From Polaribacter sp. NJDZ03 (GTDB lineage Bacteria; Bacteroidota; Bacteroidia; Flavobacteriales; Flavobacteriaceae): a stretch of DNA of 64,000 bases. Under the pieces are notes generated by a model. The model worked only from the letters and a program-made list of their open reading frames with translations. It was not told where the DNA came from and searched no databases. Shown piece after piece: positions 11,401-19,012 of this stretch; the stretch's first letter is position 1; every line of letters starts with the position of its first letter. The stretch is from the NCBI RefSeq assembly GCF_019263805.1, contig NZ_CP079195.1, positions 1,467,001 to 1,531,000 of the forward strand, given 5' to 3'. The position numbers were made by a program, and so were the translations under genes.

Positions 11401-12291
11401 TTTATGAAGTAAAACGGTTTTAGCACCTGCCTCTATTATTTCATCAATATGTTCTTTATCTAAAATTGTATCACGATCAAAAATTATTTCATTTCTTTCG
11501 ATTGATACAACTTCACCAGTATCTTCATCCACAAAATCTTCATGCCAAGTTTTTAAAACTCTAGCTGCTAATTTGCGACCTAATACTTTTTTTAATCCAG
11601 CTTTAGAAACCTTTACCTCTTCTGCAAGGTCAAATATCTCTAAAATATCTTTATCTCTTTCAAAACCGATTGCTCTGAATAATGTTGTTACTGGTAATTT
11701 TTTCTTTCTATCAATATAAGCATACATTACTTGATTGATATCGGTAGCAAATTCTATCCAAGAACCTTTAAAAGGTATTACCCTTGCTGAATATAATTTT
11801 GTACCATTTGCATGGAAAGATTGTCCGAAGAATACACCAGGAGACCTGTGTAATTGAGAAACAACAACACGCTCTGCACCATTAATTACAAAGGTACCAG
11901 AGTTAGTCATATAAGGTATTGTACCAAGATATACATCTTGTACAATAGTTTCGAAATCTTCATGTTCTGGATCTGTACAGTACAATTTTAGACGTGCTTT
12001 TAAGGGCACACTGTGCGTTAGACCTCTTTCTATACATTCTTGTATAGAGTATCTTGGTGGGTCTACGAAGTAATCTAAAAATTCTAAAACGAATTGATTT
12101 CTTGTATCTGTAATTGGAAAGTTATCCATGAAGGTTTTATACAAACCTTCTTCACCTCTTTCTTCTGCCTTAGTTTGAAGTTGGAAAAAATCTTGAAAAG
12201 ATTTTACCTGAATATCCAAAAAGTCTGGATATTCCTTAATCATTTGAGAAGTAGCGAAGTTGATTCTTTCAGTAGTGTTTTTCGTTGCCAA
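8482..12291 (-). CDS. rpoB: DNA-directed RNA polymerase subunit beta
   Basis: The second-largest polymerase subunit, 1269 residues, the usual Bacteroidota size. The rifampicin-pocket region is intact ([20 protein letters not shown], then [12 protein letters not shown], with [17 protein letters not shown] after it). The C-terminal [24 protein letters not shown] segment, which contacts beta', is also present. It follows rplL after about 147 bases carrying two hairpins and precedes rpoC. I see no sequence oddity in the rifampicin region. Confidence 0.99.
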   Translation of the reverse strand: MATKNTTERINFATSQMIKEYPDFLDIQVKSFQDFFQLQTKAEERGEEGLYKTFMDNFPITDTRNQFVLEFLDYFVDPPRYSIQECIERGLTHSVPLKARLKLYCTDPEHEDFETIVQDVYLGTIPYMTNSGTFVINGAERVVVSQLHRSPGVFFGQSFHANGTKLYSARVIPFKGSWIEFATDINQVMYAYIDRKKKLPVTTLFRAIGFERDKDILEIFDLAEEVKVSKAGLKKVLGRKLAARVLKTWHEDFVDEDTGEVVSIERNEIIFDRDTILDKEHIDEIIEAGAKTVLLHKEDNDMADYAIIHNTLQKDPTNSEKEAVEHIYRQLRNAEPPDEETARGIIDKLFFSEQRYNLGEVGRFRMNTKLQLNEPIDQKVLTKLDIITIIKYLIELINSKAEVDDIDHLSNRRVRTVGEQLAGQFGVGLARMARTIRERMNVRDNEVFTPIDLINAKTLSSVINSFFGTNQLSQFMDQTNPLAEITHKRRLSALGPGGLSRERAGFEVRDVHYTHYGRLCPIETPEGPNIGLISSLSVFAKVNNLGFIETPYRKVVEGVVGNEEPIYLSAEEEEGMKFAQSNLELDKDGRFVAERMISREGGDFPVVSPEEINFMDVAPNQIASISASLIPFLEHDDANRALMGSNMMRQAVPLLRPESPIVGTGLERRVAKDSRILINAEGAGEVTYVDANKITIKYDRTEEEKLVSFESDEVSYNLIKFRKTNQGTNINLKPIVEKGDRVEEGQVLCEGYATQKGELALGRNMKVAFMPWKGYNFEDAIVISEKVVREDIFTSIHIDEYSLDVRDTKLGTEELTNDIPNVSEEATKDLDENGMIRIGAEVNPGDILIGKITPKGESDPTPEEKLLRAIFGDKAGDVKDASLKASPSLRGVVIDKKLFRRAVKDKNKRLRDKEAVAKLEASFVSKFEGLKDVLIDKLFLLISGKTSQGVYNDLGEEVLPKGKKYTLKMLNSVDDYIHLTGSWTTDKDLNSFVGELVHNYKIKVNDLQGSLRRQKFTISVGDELPAGILKLAKVYIAKKRKLKVGDKMAGRHGNKGIVARIVRAEDMPFLEDGTPVDIVLNPLGVPSRMNIGQIYETVLGWAGQKLGTKYATPIFDGASLDQINEITDTAGVPRFGHTYLYDGGTGKRFDQPATVGIIYMIKLGHMIEDKMHARSIGPYSLITQQPLGGKAQFGGQRFGEMEVWALEAYGASSILREILTVKSDDVMGRAKTYESIVKGEAMPEPGLPESFNVLMHELKGLGLDVRLEE

Positions 12292-12353
12292 AAGAGAATA
12301 TTTTTTTGATTAAAATCTGAAATAAAAATAAAAAACGAATATATACACAAAAT

Positions 12354-12427
12354 GGTTTAGGTCTAAAAACGTTAGTTCTTAGTACCTAAACCTAAATTTG
12401 TTTTCCCGTTTCGATTACTCGAACTCG
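12354..12427 (-). promoter_or_regulatory. Two hairpins between rplL and rpoB (possible attenuator)
   Basis: Two inverted repeats sit in the 147-bp rplL-rpoB gap: GGTTTAGGT (12354-12362) with ACCTAAACC (12384-12392), and CCCG..TTCGA with TCGAA..CGGG (about 12405-12429). In E. coli the same position carries an attenuator and an RNase III site that lower rpoBC expression relative to the ribosomal genes. A similar role here is inferred from position only. Confidence 0.45.
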
Positions 12428-12438
12428 GGAGTAAATGA

Positions 12439-12813
12439 TTACTTAAGCTCTACCTCAGCTCCAGCTTCTTCTAAAGATTTTTTAAGACCTTCAGCCTCAT
12501 CTTTAGAGATACCTTCTTTTACTGCTGCTGGTGCGCTATCTACGATACCTTTAGCTTCTTTTAATCCTAAACCAGTTAATTCTTTAACTAATTTTACAAC
12601 TGCTAATTTAGAAGAACCTGCTGCTGTTAAGATAACATCAAATTCAGTTTGCTCATCTGCTGCTTCTTCTCCTCCTGCTGCTGGACCTGCTACTGCTACT
12701 GCTGCTGCTGCTGGCTCAATACCATATTCATCTTTTAAAATAGTAGCTAATTCATTAACTTCTTTTACTGTTAAGTTAACTAATTGCTCTGCGAAATCTT
12801 TTAATTCTGCCAT
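12439..12813 (-). CDS. rplL: 50S ribosomal protein L7/L12
   Basis: The stalk protein that recruits translation factors to the ribosome. At 124 residues it shows the standard layout: an N-terminal dimerization helix ([22 protein letters not shown]), an alanine-rich hinge around residues 35-55, and the C-terminal factor-binding domain with KTxFDV-like TEFDVIL and [21 protein letters not shown]. It follows rplJ by about 50 bases in the ribosomal operon. Confidence 0.99.
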   Translation of the reverse strand: MAELKDFAEQLVNLTVKEVNELATILKDEYGIEPAAAAVAVAGPAAGGEEAADEQTEFDVILTAAGSSKLAVVKLVKELTGLGLKEAKGIVDSAPAAVKEGISKDEAEGLKKSLEEAGAEVELK

Positions 12814-12863
12814 TTTAATTGTTTTTAAAAATTTTGTTTATTATAGTTTATTTGTGCGCGTAA

Positions 12864-13382
12864 TTATTTTTCAGATAAAGTCTTAAGGATACCTGAAATT
12901 GTTTGTCCACCAGACTGTAATGCTGAAATAACATTTTTAGCTGGAGACTGTAATAATCCAATGATTTCACCAATAAGCTCTTCTCTAGATTTAATATCTA
13001 CTAAAGCATCTAATTGATCATCACCAATGTAAACAGATTCTTCTGCAAATGCACCTTTTAAAACAGGCTTATTCTTAGTTTTCTTTCTGAATTCTTTGAT
13101 TAATTTTGCTGGAGCATTTGCTGCTTCAGAAATCATCATTGATGTATTACCTTTTAATACTGTTGGTAAGTCTCCAAATTCTTTATCTGAAGCTTCCATT
13201 GCTTTTGCAAGTAATGTATTTTTAACAACTGATAACTGAATACCTGCTTTAAAACAAGCTCTACGTAAATTAGAGGTAGTTTGTGCATTTAACCCAGAAA
13301 TATCTGCTAAATATAACGTATTTGTATCTGCTAATACTGCTGTTAAATCTTGTATTACTTGTGATTTCTCTTCTCTAGTCAT
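12864..13382 (-). CDS. rplJ: 50S ribosomal protein L10
   Basis: A 172-residue stalk-base protein that carries L7/L12 dimers. It begins MTREEKSQVIQDLTAVLADT, has the VVKNTLLAKAMEA motif of the family and a C-terminal helix (LLQSPAKNVISALQSGGQTISGIL) for L12 binding. It starts 19 bases after rplA and precedes rplL, the conserved order. In many bacteria L10-L12 represses its own mRNA; no leader of that kind is obvious in the short rplA-rplJ gap. Confidence 0.99.
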   Translation of the reverse strand: MTREEKSQVIQDLTAVLADTNTLYLADISGLNAQTTSNLRRACFKAGIQLSVVKNTLLAKAMEASDKEFGDLPTVLKGNTSMMISEAANAPAKLIKEFRKKTKNKPVLKGAFAEESVYIGDDQLDALVDIKSREELIGEIIGLLQSPAKNVISALQSGGQTISGILKTLSEK

Positions 13383-13401
13383 AATTATAAGTTTTAACGT
13401 A

Positions 13402-14091
13402 TTAAACAGTTTTCACCTCAACAGCTATACTAGGACTCATCGTACTAGACATAAAAACGCTTTTTACATACGTTCCTTTTGCTGTTGTTGGTTTAAGTTT
13501 AAGAATTGTTTGTATTAACTCGTTTGCATTTTCCTCAATTTTTTGAGCATCAAAAGATACTTTTCCAATTGCAGCATGAACGATACCAGTTTTATCAACT
13601 TTAAAGTCAATTTTACCAGCTTTTACATCTGTAACAGCTTTTGCAACATCCATAGTTACCGTACCAGTTTTTGGGTTTGGCATTAAACCTCTAGGACCTA
13701 AAATTCTTCCTAAAGGACCTAATTTCCCCATTACACTTGGCATGGTAATAATTACGTCTACATCTGTCCATCCTCCTTTAATTTTCTGAAGGTATTCATC
13801 TAACCCAACATAATCTGCACCTGCTGCTGTAGCTTCTGCTTCTTTATCTGGAGTTACTAATGCTAAAACTTTTACATCTTTTCCTGTTCCATGAGGTAAT
13901 GTTACTACACCACGAACCATTTGATTAGCTTTACGAGGATCTACTCCTAAACGTATTGCTAAATCTACTGATGCATCAAACTTTACATTAGTAATGTCTT
14001 TGACTAGCGCTGAAGCCGCTGCTAAATCATAAGATTTAGAGCTATCTAACTTTGCGTGAGCTTCTTTTTGCTTTTTTGTTAATTTTGCCAT
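13402..14091 (-). CDS. rplA: 50S ribosomal protein L1
   Basis: A 229-residue L1 stalk protein that binds 23S rRNA near the E site. Family motifs include [27 protein letters not shown], and the signature around [19 protein letters not shown] (about residues 127-147). It lies 20 bases downstream of rplK, forming the usual rplK-rplA pair. L1 commonly represses its own L11-L1 mRNA; the target site was not identified here. Confidence 0.99.
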   Translation of the reverse strand: MAKLTKKQKEAHAKLDSSKSYDLAAASALVKDITNVKFDASVDLAIRLGVDPRKANQMVRGVVTLPHGTGKDVKVLALVTPDKEAEATAAGADYVGLDEYLQKIKGGWTDVDVIITMPSVMGKLGPLGRILGPRGLMPNPKTGTVTMDVAKAVTDVKAGKIDFKVDKTGIVHAAIGKVSFDAQKIEENANELIQTILKLKPTTAKGTYVKSVFMSSTMSPSIAVEVKTV

Positions 14092-14111
14092 TTTACTACT
14101 TTTTATAAAGT

Positions 14112-14549
14112 TTATGCTGGTGCATTACCTTTTACTGTTAATCCCATAGAACGAGCTGTACCTGCAATCATACGCATTGCTGAAGAAATTTCAAAGGCAT
14201 TTAAATCTACCATTTTGTCTTCTGCAATAACTTTAATTTGATCCCAAGTAACTGATGCTACTTTTTTCCTGTTTGGTTCTCCTGAACCTTTTTTAATTTT
14301 GGCTGCTTCTAGTAACTGAACTGCTGCAGGAGGAGTCTTTACAAGAAAATCGAATGATTTATCTTTGAAAACAGTAATAACAACAGGTAAAACTTTACCT
14401 TGTTTGTCTTGCGTTCTTGCATTAAACTGTTTACAGAACTCCATAATGTTAACACCAGCAGCTCCTAAAGCAGGTCCAACCGGCGGCGATGGATTCGCTG
14501 CGCCTCCCTTTACTTGTAACTTAACTACTTTACTAACTTCTTTTGCCAT
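14112..14549 (-). CDS. rplK: 50S ribosomal protein L11
   Basis: A 145-residue protein of the GTPase-associated centre. It starts [21 protein letters not shown] with the [22 protein letters not shown] segment and ends with the rRNA-binding helix region [19 protein letters not shown]. It follows nusG by a 76-bp gap that could hold a leader but shows no clear structure, and precedes rplA. Confidence 0.99.
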   Translation of the reverse strand: MAKEVSKVVKLQVKGGAANPSPPVGPALGAAGVNIMEFCKQFNARTQDKQGKVLPVVITVFKDKSFDFLVKTPPAAVQLLEAAKIKKGSGEPNRKKVASVTWDQIKVIAEDKMVDLNAFEISSAMRMIAGTARSMGLTVKGNAPA

Positions 14550-14625
14550 TTTAAAAATGTTTAATGATTTATTCTTAGTTGGAAGCCAAAAAATAAATCG
14601 ATATCAATATATATTTGTGTAACAA

Positions 14626-15177
14626 TTATATTTTTTCTACTTGCATATAACTTAATTCCAATGGTGTTTTTCTTCCGAATATTTTCACCATTACTTCAAG
14701 CTTACGCTTTTCTTCATTCACTTTCTCAATAGTTCCATCAAATCCATTAAAAGGACCATCTACAACTTTTACAGTTTCACCGATATTAAAAGGAATTGCA
14801 ATATTTTCATCTTGTATTGATAGTTCGTCAACTTTACCTAACATTCTGTTAACTTCAGATTTACGCATAGGAACAGGTTCACCACCTTTAACTTCTCCTA
14901 AAAAACCAATAACACCTGTTATACCTTTAATTACGTGAGGAACTTCTCCAGATAGATTAGCTTCAACCATAATATAACCAGGAAAATATACTCTTTCTCT
15001 GTTTACTTTTTTCCCATTTCTAATCTGAATAACTTTTTCAGTTGGTACAATTACCTGACTAACATAATCTGATAATCCTACTCTAGAAATTTCTGTTTCT
15101 ATGTAAGCTTTTACTTTATTTTCTTGTCCTCCAATGGCTCTAACAACATACCACTTCATTACTGAATCAGCTGCCAT
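14626..15177 (-). CDS. nusG: Transcription termination/antitermination protein NusG
   Basis: A 183-residue NusG that binds the polymerase clamp and links transcription to Rho or the ribosome. The NGN domain (MKWYVVRAIGGQENKVKAYIE, then PGYIMVEA) is at about residues 8-105. The KOW domain (IGETVKVVDGPFNGFDGTIEKVNEEKRKLEVMV) is near 127-165. MAADSVMKW allows two starts (Met1 or Met7). The secE stop is two bases upstream, so translational coupling is likely. Confidence 0.98.
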   Translation of the reverse strand: MAADSVMKWYVVRAIGGQENKVKAYIETEISRVGLSDYVSQVIVPTEKVIQIRNGKKVNRERVYFPGYIMVEANLSGEVPHVIKGITGVIGFLGEVKGGEPVPMRKSEVNRMLGKVDELSIQDENIAIPFNIGETVKVVDGPFNGFDGTIEKVNEEKRKLEVMVKIFGRKTPLELSYMQVEKI

Positions 15178-15179
15178 AA

Positions 15180-15377
15180 TTAGTTAGATTTAAACATTCC
15201 AAAAAAGTTATCTAATCCTGTTTGAAAAACATAATCTATACCAGCTACAGCTAAAGCAAATACAATCGTAAAAACAGCAACAGTTACTGTAGTTTTTTGA
15301 GCTTCTTCTTTAGTTACCCACGTCATGTGATTGCTTAATTCGTCAAAAGAATCTTTGATGTATTGTATAAAGTTCAT
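15180..15377 (-). CDS. secE: Preprotein translocase subunit SecE
   Basis: The small essential subunit of the SecYEG channel. A longer reading frame begins with GTG at 15398, but that codon overlaps the 3' end of tRNA-Trp, so I place the start at the ATG at 15377, giving a 65-residue protein beginning MNFIQYIKDSFDEL. An amphipathic helix with HMTWVTKEEAQKTT precedes a single transmembrane helix (TVAVFTIVFALAVAGIDYVF). It lies between tRNA-Trp and nusG, the conserved order. Confidence 0.95.
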   Translation of the reverse strand: MNFIQYIKDSFDELSNHMTWVTKEEAQKTTVTVAVFTIVFALAVAGIDYVFQTGLDNFFGMFKSN

Positions 15378-15395
15378 TTTTCTTATTTTTAATTG

Positions 15396-15467
15396 CACGG
15401 GCGGAGAGATTCGAACTCCCGACAGCTGGTTTTGGAGACCAGTGCTCTACCGCTGAACTACGCCCGT
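15396..15467 (-). tRNA. tRNA-Trp (anticodon CCA)
   Basis: Minus-strand acceptor arms ACGGGCG/CGCCCGT pair with discriminator G. The anticodon stem-loop CTGGTCTCCAAAACCAG gives anticodon CCA, and the T-loop GTTCGAATC is present. The 3' CCA is not encoded. It lies between tuf and secE in the operon, as in other Bacteroidota, so it is probably processed from the same transcript. Confidence 0.96.
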
Positions 15468-15486
15468 ATTTTAATTCAATATTAAA

Positions 15487-15511
15487 GGCGTTCCGTTAGA
15501 AACGGAACACC
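15487..15511 (-). terminator. Hairpin between tuf and tRNA-Trp (partial terminator or processing site)
   Basis: On the minus strand GGTGTTCCGT-ttcta-ACGGAACGCC forms a ten-base-pair stem with one G-T wobble, followed by a short TTTAAT. It could partly terminate transcription after tuf, making tuf more abundant than secE-nusG, or be a processing site; the sequence does not decide. Confidence 0.5.
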
Positions 15512-15533
15512 CTTAGAATTTATTTATTAAAAA

Positions 15534-15570
15534 CTAATAATATTAGTCTAATAATATTAGTCTAATAATT
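15534..15570. repeat. Tandem 14-mer across the tuf stop codon
   Basis: CTAATAATATTAGT occurs twice in tandem (15534-15547, 15548-15561), followed by a partial third copy CTAATAATT. The unit is itself nearly palindromic. The second copy contains the tuf stop codon (15557-15559), so the array looks like a slippage duplication of the last tuf codons into the 3' untranslated region. Confidence 0.8.
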
Positions 15571-16744
15571 CAGTAACCTGACCTGCTCCTACAGTTCTAC
15601 CACCCTCACGGATTGCAAAACGTAAACCAATATTTAATGCAATTGGTTGGATTAAATCTACTGTAATAGTTAAGTTATCTCCTGGCATAACCATTTCAAC
15701 ACCATCAGGTAAATTAATTGTACCAGTAACATCTGTAGTTCTTACATAGAACTGAGGACGATAGTTGTTATGGAATGGAGTATGACGTCCACCTTCTTCT
15801 TTTTTAAGAACATAAACTTCTGCCTTAAATTTACCATGAGGAGTTACAGAACCTGGCTTACAGATTACCATTCCTCTTTTTATATCTTCTTTAGCAATAC
15901 CTCTTAATAAGATACCTGCATTATCTCCAGCCTCACCTCTATCTAAGATTTGACGGAACATTTCAATACCAGTAATAGTAGAAGTCATTTTCTCAGCTCC
16001 CATACCAATAATATCTACAACATCTCCAGTGTTAGCAATACCAGTCTCAATACGACCAGTTGCAACAGTACCACGTCCAGTAATAGAGAATACATCCTCA
16101 ACTGGCATTAAGAAAGGCTTATCAACTTCTCTTAAAGGCTCTTCGATCCAATTATCAACTGCTTCCATTAACTCTAAAACAGTATCAACCCATTTTTGCT
16201 CACCGTTAAGTGCACCTAATGCAGATCCAGCAATTACCGGTCCATTATCACCATCATATTCATAGAAAGAAAGTAATTCTCTTACTTCCATATCTACTAA
16301 TTCGATTAATTCTTCATCATCAACCATATCCACTTTATTCATGAATACAACCATACGAGGAATACCAACCTGACGACCTAATAAGATATGCTCTCTAGTT
16401 TGAGGCATTGGTCCATCCGTTGCAGCAACAACTAAAATAGCACCGTCCATTTGAGCAGCACCAGTTACCATGTTCTTTACGTAATCCGCGTGACCTGGAC
16501 AGTCAACGTGCGCGTAGTGACGATTAGCTGTTTGATACTCTACGTGAGAAGTGTTAATTGTAATACCTCTTTCTTTTTCTTCTGGTGCATTATCAATCTG
16601 ATCGAAAGATTTTGCTTCAGAAAATCCTGCATCAGCTAATACTTTAGTAATAGCAGCAGTTAAAGTTGTTTTACCGTGATCTACGTGTCCAATAGTACCT
16701 ATGTTAAGGTGTGGTTTTGAACGATCGAAAGTTGCCTTTGCCAT
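15557..16744 (-). CDS. tuf: Elongation factor Tu
   Basis: The GTPase that delivers aminoacyl-tRNA to the ribosome, 395 residues. The P-loop GHVDHGKTT (18-26), the switch region with [20 protein letters not shown], the guanine-specificity motif NKVDM and SALGALNG are all present. The C-terminal domains are intact, ending [11 protein letters not shown]. Four tRNA genes lie directly upstream on the same strand and tRNA-Trp directly downstream. It is the only tuf in this window. Confidence 0.99.
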   Translation of the reverse strand: MAKATFDRSKPHLNIGTIGHVDHGKTTLTAAITKVLADAGFSEAKSFDQIDNAPEEKERGITINTSHVEYQTANRHYAHVDCPGHADYVKNMVTGAAQMDGAILVVAATDGPMPQTREHILLGRQVGIPRMVVFMNKVDMVDDEELIELVDMEVRELLSFYEYDGDNGPVIAGSALGALNGEQKWVDTVLELMEAVDNWIEEPLREVDKPFLMPVEDVFSITGRGTVATGRIETGIANTGDVVDIIGMGAEKMTSTITGIEMFRQILDRGEAGDNAGILLRGIAKEDIKRGMVICKPGSVTPHGKFKAEVYVLKKEEGGRHTPFHNNYRPQFYVRTTDVTGTINLPDGVEMVMPGDNLTITVDLIQPIALNIGLRFAIREGGRTVGAGQVTELLD

Positions 16745-16805
16745 GTTTATTAATTTTAATTCTTAGTTTAAATATATATAATGTGTAAAAAATACCCTTT
16801 AAATG

Positions 16806-16878
16806 AGCCAGCGATGAGATTTGAACTCACGACCTCATCCCTACCAAGGATGCGCTCTACCAACTGAGCTACACCGGC
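16806..16878 (-). tRNA. tRNA-Thr (anticodon GGT)
   Basis: Acceptor 5' GCCGGTG pairs with CGCTGGC (two wobbles). The anticodon stem-loop CATCCTTGGTAGGGATG gives anticodon GGT. The 3' CCA is not encoded. It is the fourth and last tRNA before tuf, the place of thrT in E. coli. Confidence 0.95.
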
Positions 16879-16893
16879 CTGTTGATAATTTTG

Positions 16894-16966
16894 AGCGAAA
16901 GACCGGGTTCGAACCGGCGACATTCAGCTTGGAAGGCTGACGCTCTACCAACTGAGCTACTTTCGC
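16894..16966 (-). tRNA. tRNA-Gly (anticodon TCC)
   Basis: Acceptor arms GCGAAAG/CTTTCGC pair perfectly. The anticodon stem-loop CAGCCTTCCAAGCTG gives anticodon TCC, and the T-loop GGTTCGAACC is standard. It is the third tRNA in the cluster, the place of glyT in E. coli. Confidence 0.96.
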
Positions 16967-16982
16967 GTTAACATGTAAATTG

Positions 16983-17064
16983 TGGGGAGAGCAGGATTCG
17001 AACCTGCGAAGACGTAGTCAACGGAGTTACAGTCCGTCCTCGTTGGCCGCTTGAGTATCTCCCC
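16983..17064 (-). tRNA. tRNA-Tyr (anticodon GTA)
   Basis: Acceptor arms GGGGAGA/TCTCCCC pair and a long variable arm gives about 82 bases, as expected for type II tRNA-Tyr. The anticodon stem-loop ACGGACTGTAACTCCGT gives anticodon GTA. It is the second tRNA in the cluster, the place of tyrU in E. coli. Confidence 0.96.
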
Positions 17065-17117
17065 TTTAATTTACTATTTTAATGAACTTAATTGCTTTCG
17101 CAATTTTATTGTTTTTG

Positions 17118-17191
17118 AGCCGATGGAGGGACTCGAACCCACGACCTGCTGATTACAAATCAGCTGCTCTAGCCAGCTGAGCTACATCGGC
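17118..17191 (-). tRNA. tRNA-Thr (anticodon TGT)
   Basis: Acceptor arms GCCGATG/CATCGGC pair. The anticodon stem-loop GCTGATTTGTAATCAGC gives anticodon TGT. It is the first gene after the promoter at 17231-17259, the place of thrU in E. coli. Confidence 0.96.
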
Positions 17192-17200
17192 TTTTGATGC

Positions 17201-17230
17201 AAAAAACAATCCGCTATTTCTAACGGATTG
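17201..17230 (-). terminator. Terminator after hpf, abutting the tRNA-tuf promoter
   Basis: On the minus strand CAATCCG (17230-17224), a ten-base loop, CGGATTG (17213-17207) and TTTTTT (17206-17201) form a textbook intrinsic terminator. It would stop transcripts reading through from hpf. Its first arm begins immediately after the -7 box at 17231-17238, so transcripts starting from that promoter should lack most of the arm and escape. Confidence 0.75.
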
Positions 17231-17259
17231 CAAATGTACGAAGTTATTTCAGTTTTCAA
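17231..17259 (-). promoter_or_regulatory. Promoter of the tRNA-tuf-secE-rpoC operon
   Basis: On the minus strand TTG (17259-17257), 18 bases, then TACATTTG (17238-17231) matches the Bacteroidota consensus TTG-N17-23-TAnnTTTG closely. The segment TACATTTGCAATCC is identical in the rpsU promoter at 18950, suggesting a shared feature of strong growth-linked promoters. Confidence 0.82.
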
Positions 17260-17296
17260 AACTTTTTTTAAAGTTTTTTTACTTTTTTTTTCATTT

Positions 17297-17605
17297 TTAT
17301 GAATTAACAGAATCTCGAAGCTTTTCTTTAGACCTTTTTAACTGTCTTTTTAAATTGTCAACAGCAGCATTAACGCCCTCTTCAAAGGTTTTTGCCTCTC
17401 TTTTTATGATAAGCTCACTTCCAGGTATATTTATCTTAACTTCTGTAACTTTATTTTCTTTATCGCTAGTATTGATCACTTTTAAAAAAACTTCTGCGTC
17501 AACTATCTTATCGTGAAATTTAGTTAATGATAAAACCTTTTCATCTACATATGCTATAAGTTCCTTATCTGCATTAAAATTAACTGATTGCGTGAATACT
17601 TTCAT
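17297..17605 (-). CDS. hpf: Ribosome hibernation-promoting factor, short HPF/RaiA type
   Basis: A 102-residue S30AE-domain protein that binds the 30S decoding region and inactivates ribosomes in slow growth. Family features are the opening MKVFTQSVNFNADKELIAYVDEKV, the DKIVDAEVFLKV strand, the basic IIKREAKTFEEGVNAAVDNLKRQLKRSKEK helix, and the absence of the C-terminal dimerization domain of long HPF. It starts three bases after the xerC-like stop, so they share a transcript, and it ends before a terminator. Its place beside the tuf operon puts ribosome silencing next to translation genes. Confidence 0.93.
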   Translation of the reverse strand: MKVFTQSVNFNADKELIAYVDEKVLSLTKFHDKIVDAEVFLKVINTSDKENKVTEVKINIPGSELIIKREAKTFEEGVNAAVDNLKRQLKRSKEKLRDSVNS

Positions 17606-17608
17606 ATT

Positions 17609-18502
17609 TTACTGTGTTTTATGACTCTTAGGGTGAGCCTGGTTATATACTTTTTTAATAACTGTAAGACTATTTTGTGTATAGACTTGCGTTGATGCTA
17701 AAGATGAATGCCCTAACAACTCTTTAACTGAATTTATATCTGCGCCTTCATTTAACAGATGTGTAGCAAAAGAATGCCTTAATATATGAGGGCTTTTTTT
17801 CTGCTTTGAAGAGACTTGACTAAAGTAAGTATTAATAATTCTGTAAACAAGAGTTTCATAAATTTTATTTCCTTTTTCAGTAATAAAAAGCTCATCTAAA
17901 CCAATTGTAAATTCTTGTTTAAATTTTAAATATCGTTTTAATGTTTGAATAACAGTATCTAATAAAGGTACAAAGCGTTCTTTATTTCTTTTCCCCAATA
18001 CTTTTATCGTTTTATCTGATAAACTAACGTCTCTTTCTTTTATATTAATTAACTCTGCTCTTCGAATACCGGTGGAATAAAATAACTCTACAATTAATTT
18101 ATTTCTAATAGAAGTAAAAGTAACATCTACCTCTTTTTCTATTTGATTGATAACCTCATTAATTTCTTTTGCAGTAAAAGGTACCTGAACTCTCTTTTCT
18201 GTTTTTAAGGCTTTATGTTTAGAAAGCGGATTTAATGCTATCTGTTTTGTTTTTTGTGAAAATCTATAAAAAGACTTTAAAGAACTTACCTTTCTATTAA
18301 TGGTTCTGTTTGATATTTGAGTATCTACTAAAAAAACAATCCAACTTCTAATTTGTGGATAATGCACTTCTAATAAACTTTCTTGATCATAGGCTGTCTC
18401 TAAAAAATCTCTAAAAGAGATTAAATCGTTTTTATAAGCAGTAATAGTATGTATAGAGTACTTTTTCTCTAAGGACAGGTATTCTAGAAAAGGATCAATC
18501 AA
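17609..18502 (-). CDS. xerC: Tyrosine recombinase, XerC-like
   Basis: A 297-residue phage-integrase-family recombinase, the size of chromosome-dimer-resolving XerC/XerD. The N-terminal SAM-like domain (FLEYLSLEKKYSIHTITAYKNDL) is followed by the catalytic Arg in STGIRRAELINI (about residue 170), HILRHSFATHLL (near 240), LGHSSLASTQVYTQ (Tyr near 275). XerC is the likely call because it is a housekeeping, non-mobile context (between rpsU and hpf); the exact partner role is inferred. The gene lies downstream of a terminator that follows rpsU. Confidence 0.85.
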   Translation of the reverse strand: MIDPFLEYLSLEKKYSIHTITAYKNDLISFRDFLETAYDQESLLEVHYPQIRSWIVFLVDTQISNRTINRKVSSLKSFYRFSQKTKQIALNPLSKHKALKTEKRVQVPFTAKEINEVINQIEKEVDVTFTSIRNKLIVELFYSTGIRRAELINIKERDVSLSDKTIKVLGKRNKERFVPLLDTVIQTLKRYLKFKQEFTIGLDELFITEKGNKIYETLVYRIINTYFSQVSSKQKKSPHILRHSFATHLLNEGADINSVKELLGHSSLASTQVYTQNSLTVIKKVYNQAHPKSHKTQ

Positions 18503-18546
18503 ATTATTAGCATTAAGTGTAAGTAAAATTACAAAAAATTGAACAC

Positions 18547-18580
18547 AAAAAACCCGTATTGAAGATTCAATACGGGTTTT
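18547..18580 (-). terminator. Terminator downstream of rpsU
   Basis: Long hairpin AACCCGTATTGAA / TTCAATACGGGTT followed on the minus strand by TTTTTT. A second hairpin, ATCCCAAT-aaaa-ATTGGGAT (18602-18621), lies between it and rpsU. Together they should keep rpsU on its own short mRNA. Confidence 0.88.
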
Positions 18581-18601
18581 ATTTCTTAGAATTAAGTAGA
18601 G

Positions 18602-18621
18602 ATCCCAATAAAAATTGGGAT
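18602..18621. other. Small hairpin in the rpsU 3' region
   Basis: Perfect eight-base inverted repeat ATCCCAAT-aaaa-ATTGGGAT, 56 bases past the rpsU stop and upstream of the main terminator. No T tract follows; it may stabilise the mRNA end. Confidence 0.6.
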
Positions 18622-18676
18622 TAATTCAACTTACAATTTTAATTTCGTCTTACAGACTTATTAAAATTGAGTTTCA

Positions 18677-18874
18677 TTAACCTACTTCTTCTTGTGTTCT
18701 TAATCTCTGAACGTAAGAAGCTTTAATTCTTTGAGCTCTGTTTGCTACAGAAGGTTTTGTGAAGTTCTTTCTTGCACGCAAGTTTTTCATCGTTTTTGTA
18801 CGATCAAATTTTCTCTTGTAACGTTTTAAAGCTCTATCGATATTCTCTCCTTCTTTAATTGGTATAATTAACAT
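18677..18874 (-). CDS. rpsU: 30S ribosomal protein S21
   Basis: A 65-residue basic protein with the bS21 pattern: LIIPIKEGENIDRALKRYKRKF, then arginine-rich NLRARKNFTKPSVANRAQRIKASYVQRL. In Bacteroidota bS21 sits on the 30S platform and helps hold the anti-Shine-Dalgarno tail of 16S rRNA in a blocked state. This gene has a strong Shine-Dalgarno sequence at 18882-18888, rare in this phylum, consistent with reported autoregulation in Flavobacterium. It has its own promoter and terminator. Confidence 0.98.
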   Translation of the reverse strand: MLIIPIKEGENIDRALKRYKRKFDRTKTMKNLRARKNFTKPSVANRAQRIKASYVQRLRTQEEVG

Positions 18875-18881
18875 AAGTTGG

Positions 18882-18894
18882 CACCTCCCTTCAT
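18882..18894 (-). promoter_or_regulatory. Strong Shine-Dalgarno sequence and micro-uORF before rpsU
   Basis: On the minus strand GGAGGTG (18888-18882) is seven bases from the rpsU ATG and fully complementary to the anti-Shine-Dalgarno tail. An out-of-frame ATG at 18894-18892 opens an eight-codon frame (MKGGANLC) whose stop overlaps the second codon of rpsU; the uORF may be chance. Confidence 0.85.
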
Positions 18895-18949
18895 AGTCTC
18901 TTTATATTTTAGAATAGTATTTAAACTATTATTTTTATTTTTTGGATTG

Positions 18950-18979
18950 CAAATGTAATTACAAATTATGAATTGACAA
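18950..18979 (-). promoter_or_regulatory. Promoter of rpsU
   Basis: On the minus strand TTG (18979-18977), a 19-base spacer and TACATTTG (18957-18950) fit TTG-N19-TAnnTTTG. The predicted leader is about 70 bases. The TACATTTGCAATCC segment is shared with the tRNA-tuf promoter. Confidence 0.8.
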
Positions 18980-19012
18980 TTAGTTATTACAATATATTTT
19001 AAATATGTTTTT

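Noticed and set aside
12398..12886. Plus-strand 162-residue alanine/serine-rich frame
   Set aside because: It is antisense to rplL, whose alanine-rich hinge gives a long open frame on the other strand. Same for the frames antisense to rpoB, rpoC and aroC.
15180..15398. Longer secE with GTG start at 15398
   Set aside because: The GTG overlaps the 3' end of tRNA-Trp; the ATG at 15377 gives the normal SecE N-terminus.
17609..18502. XerC-like recombinase as sign of a mobile element or integron
   Set aside because: It is of housekeeping length, sits between rpsU and hpf, and no att-like repeats, cargo or other mobile genes flank it.
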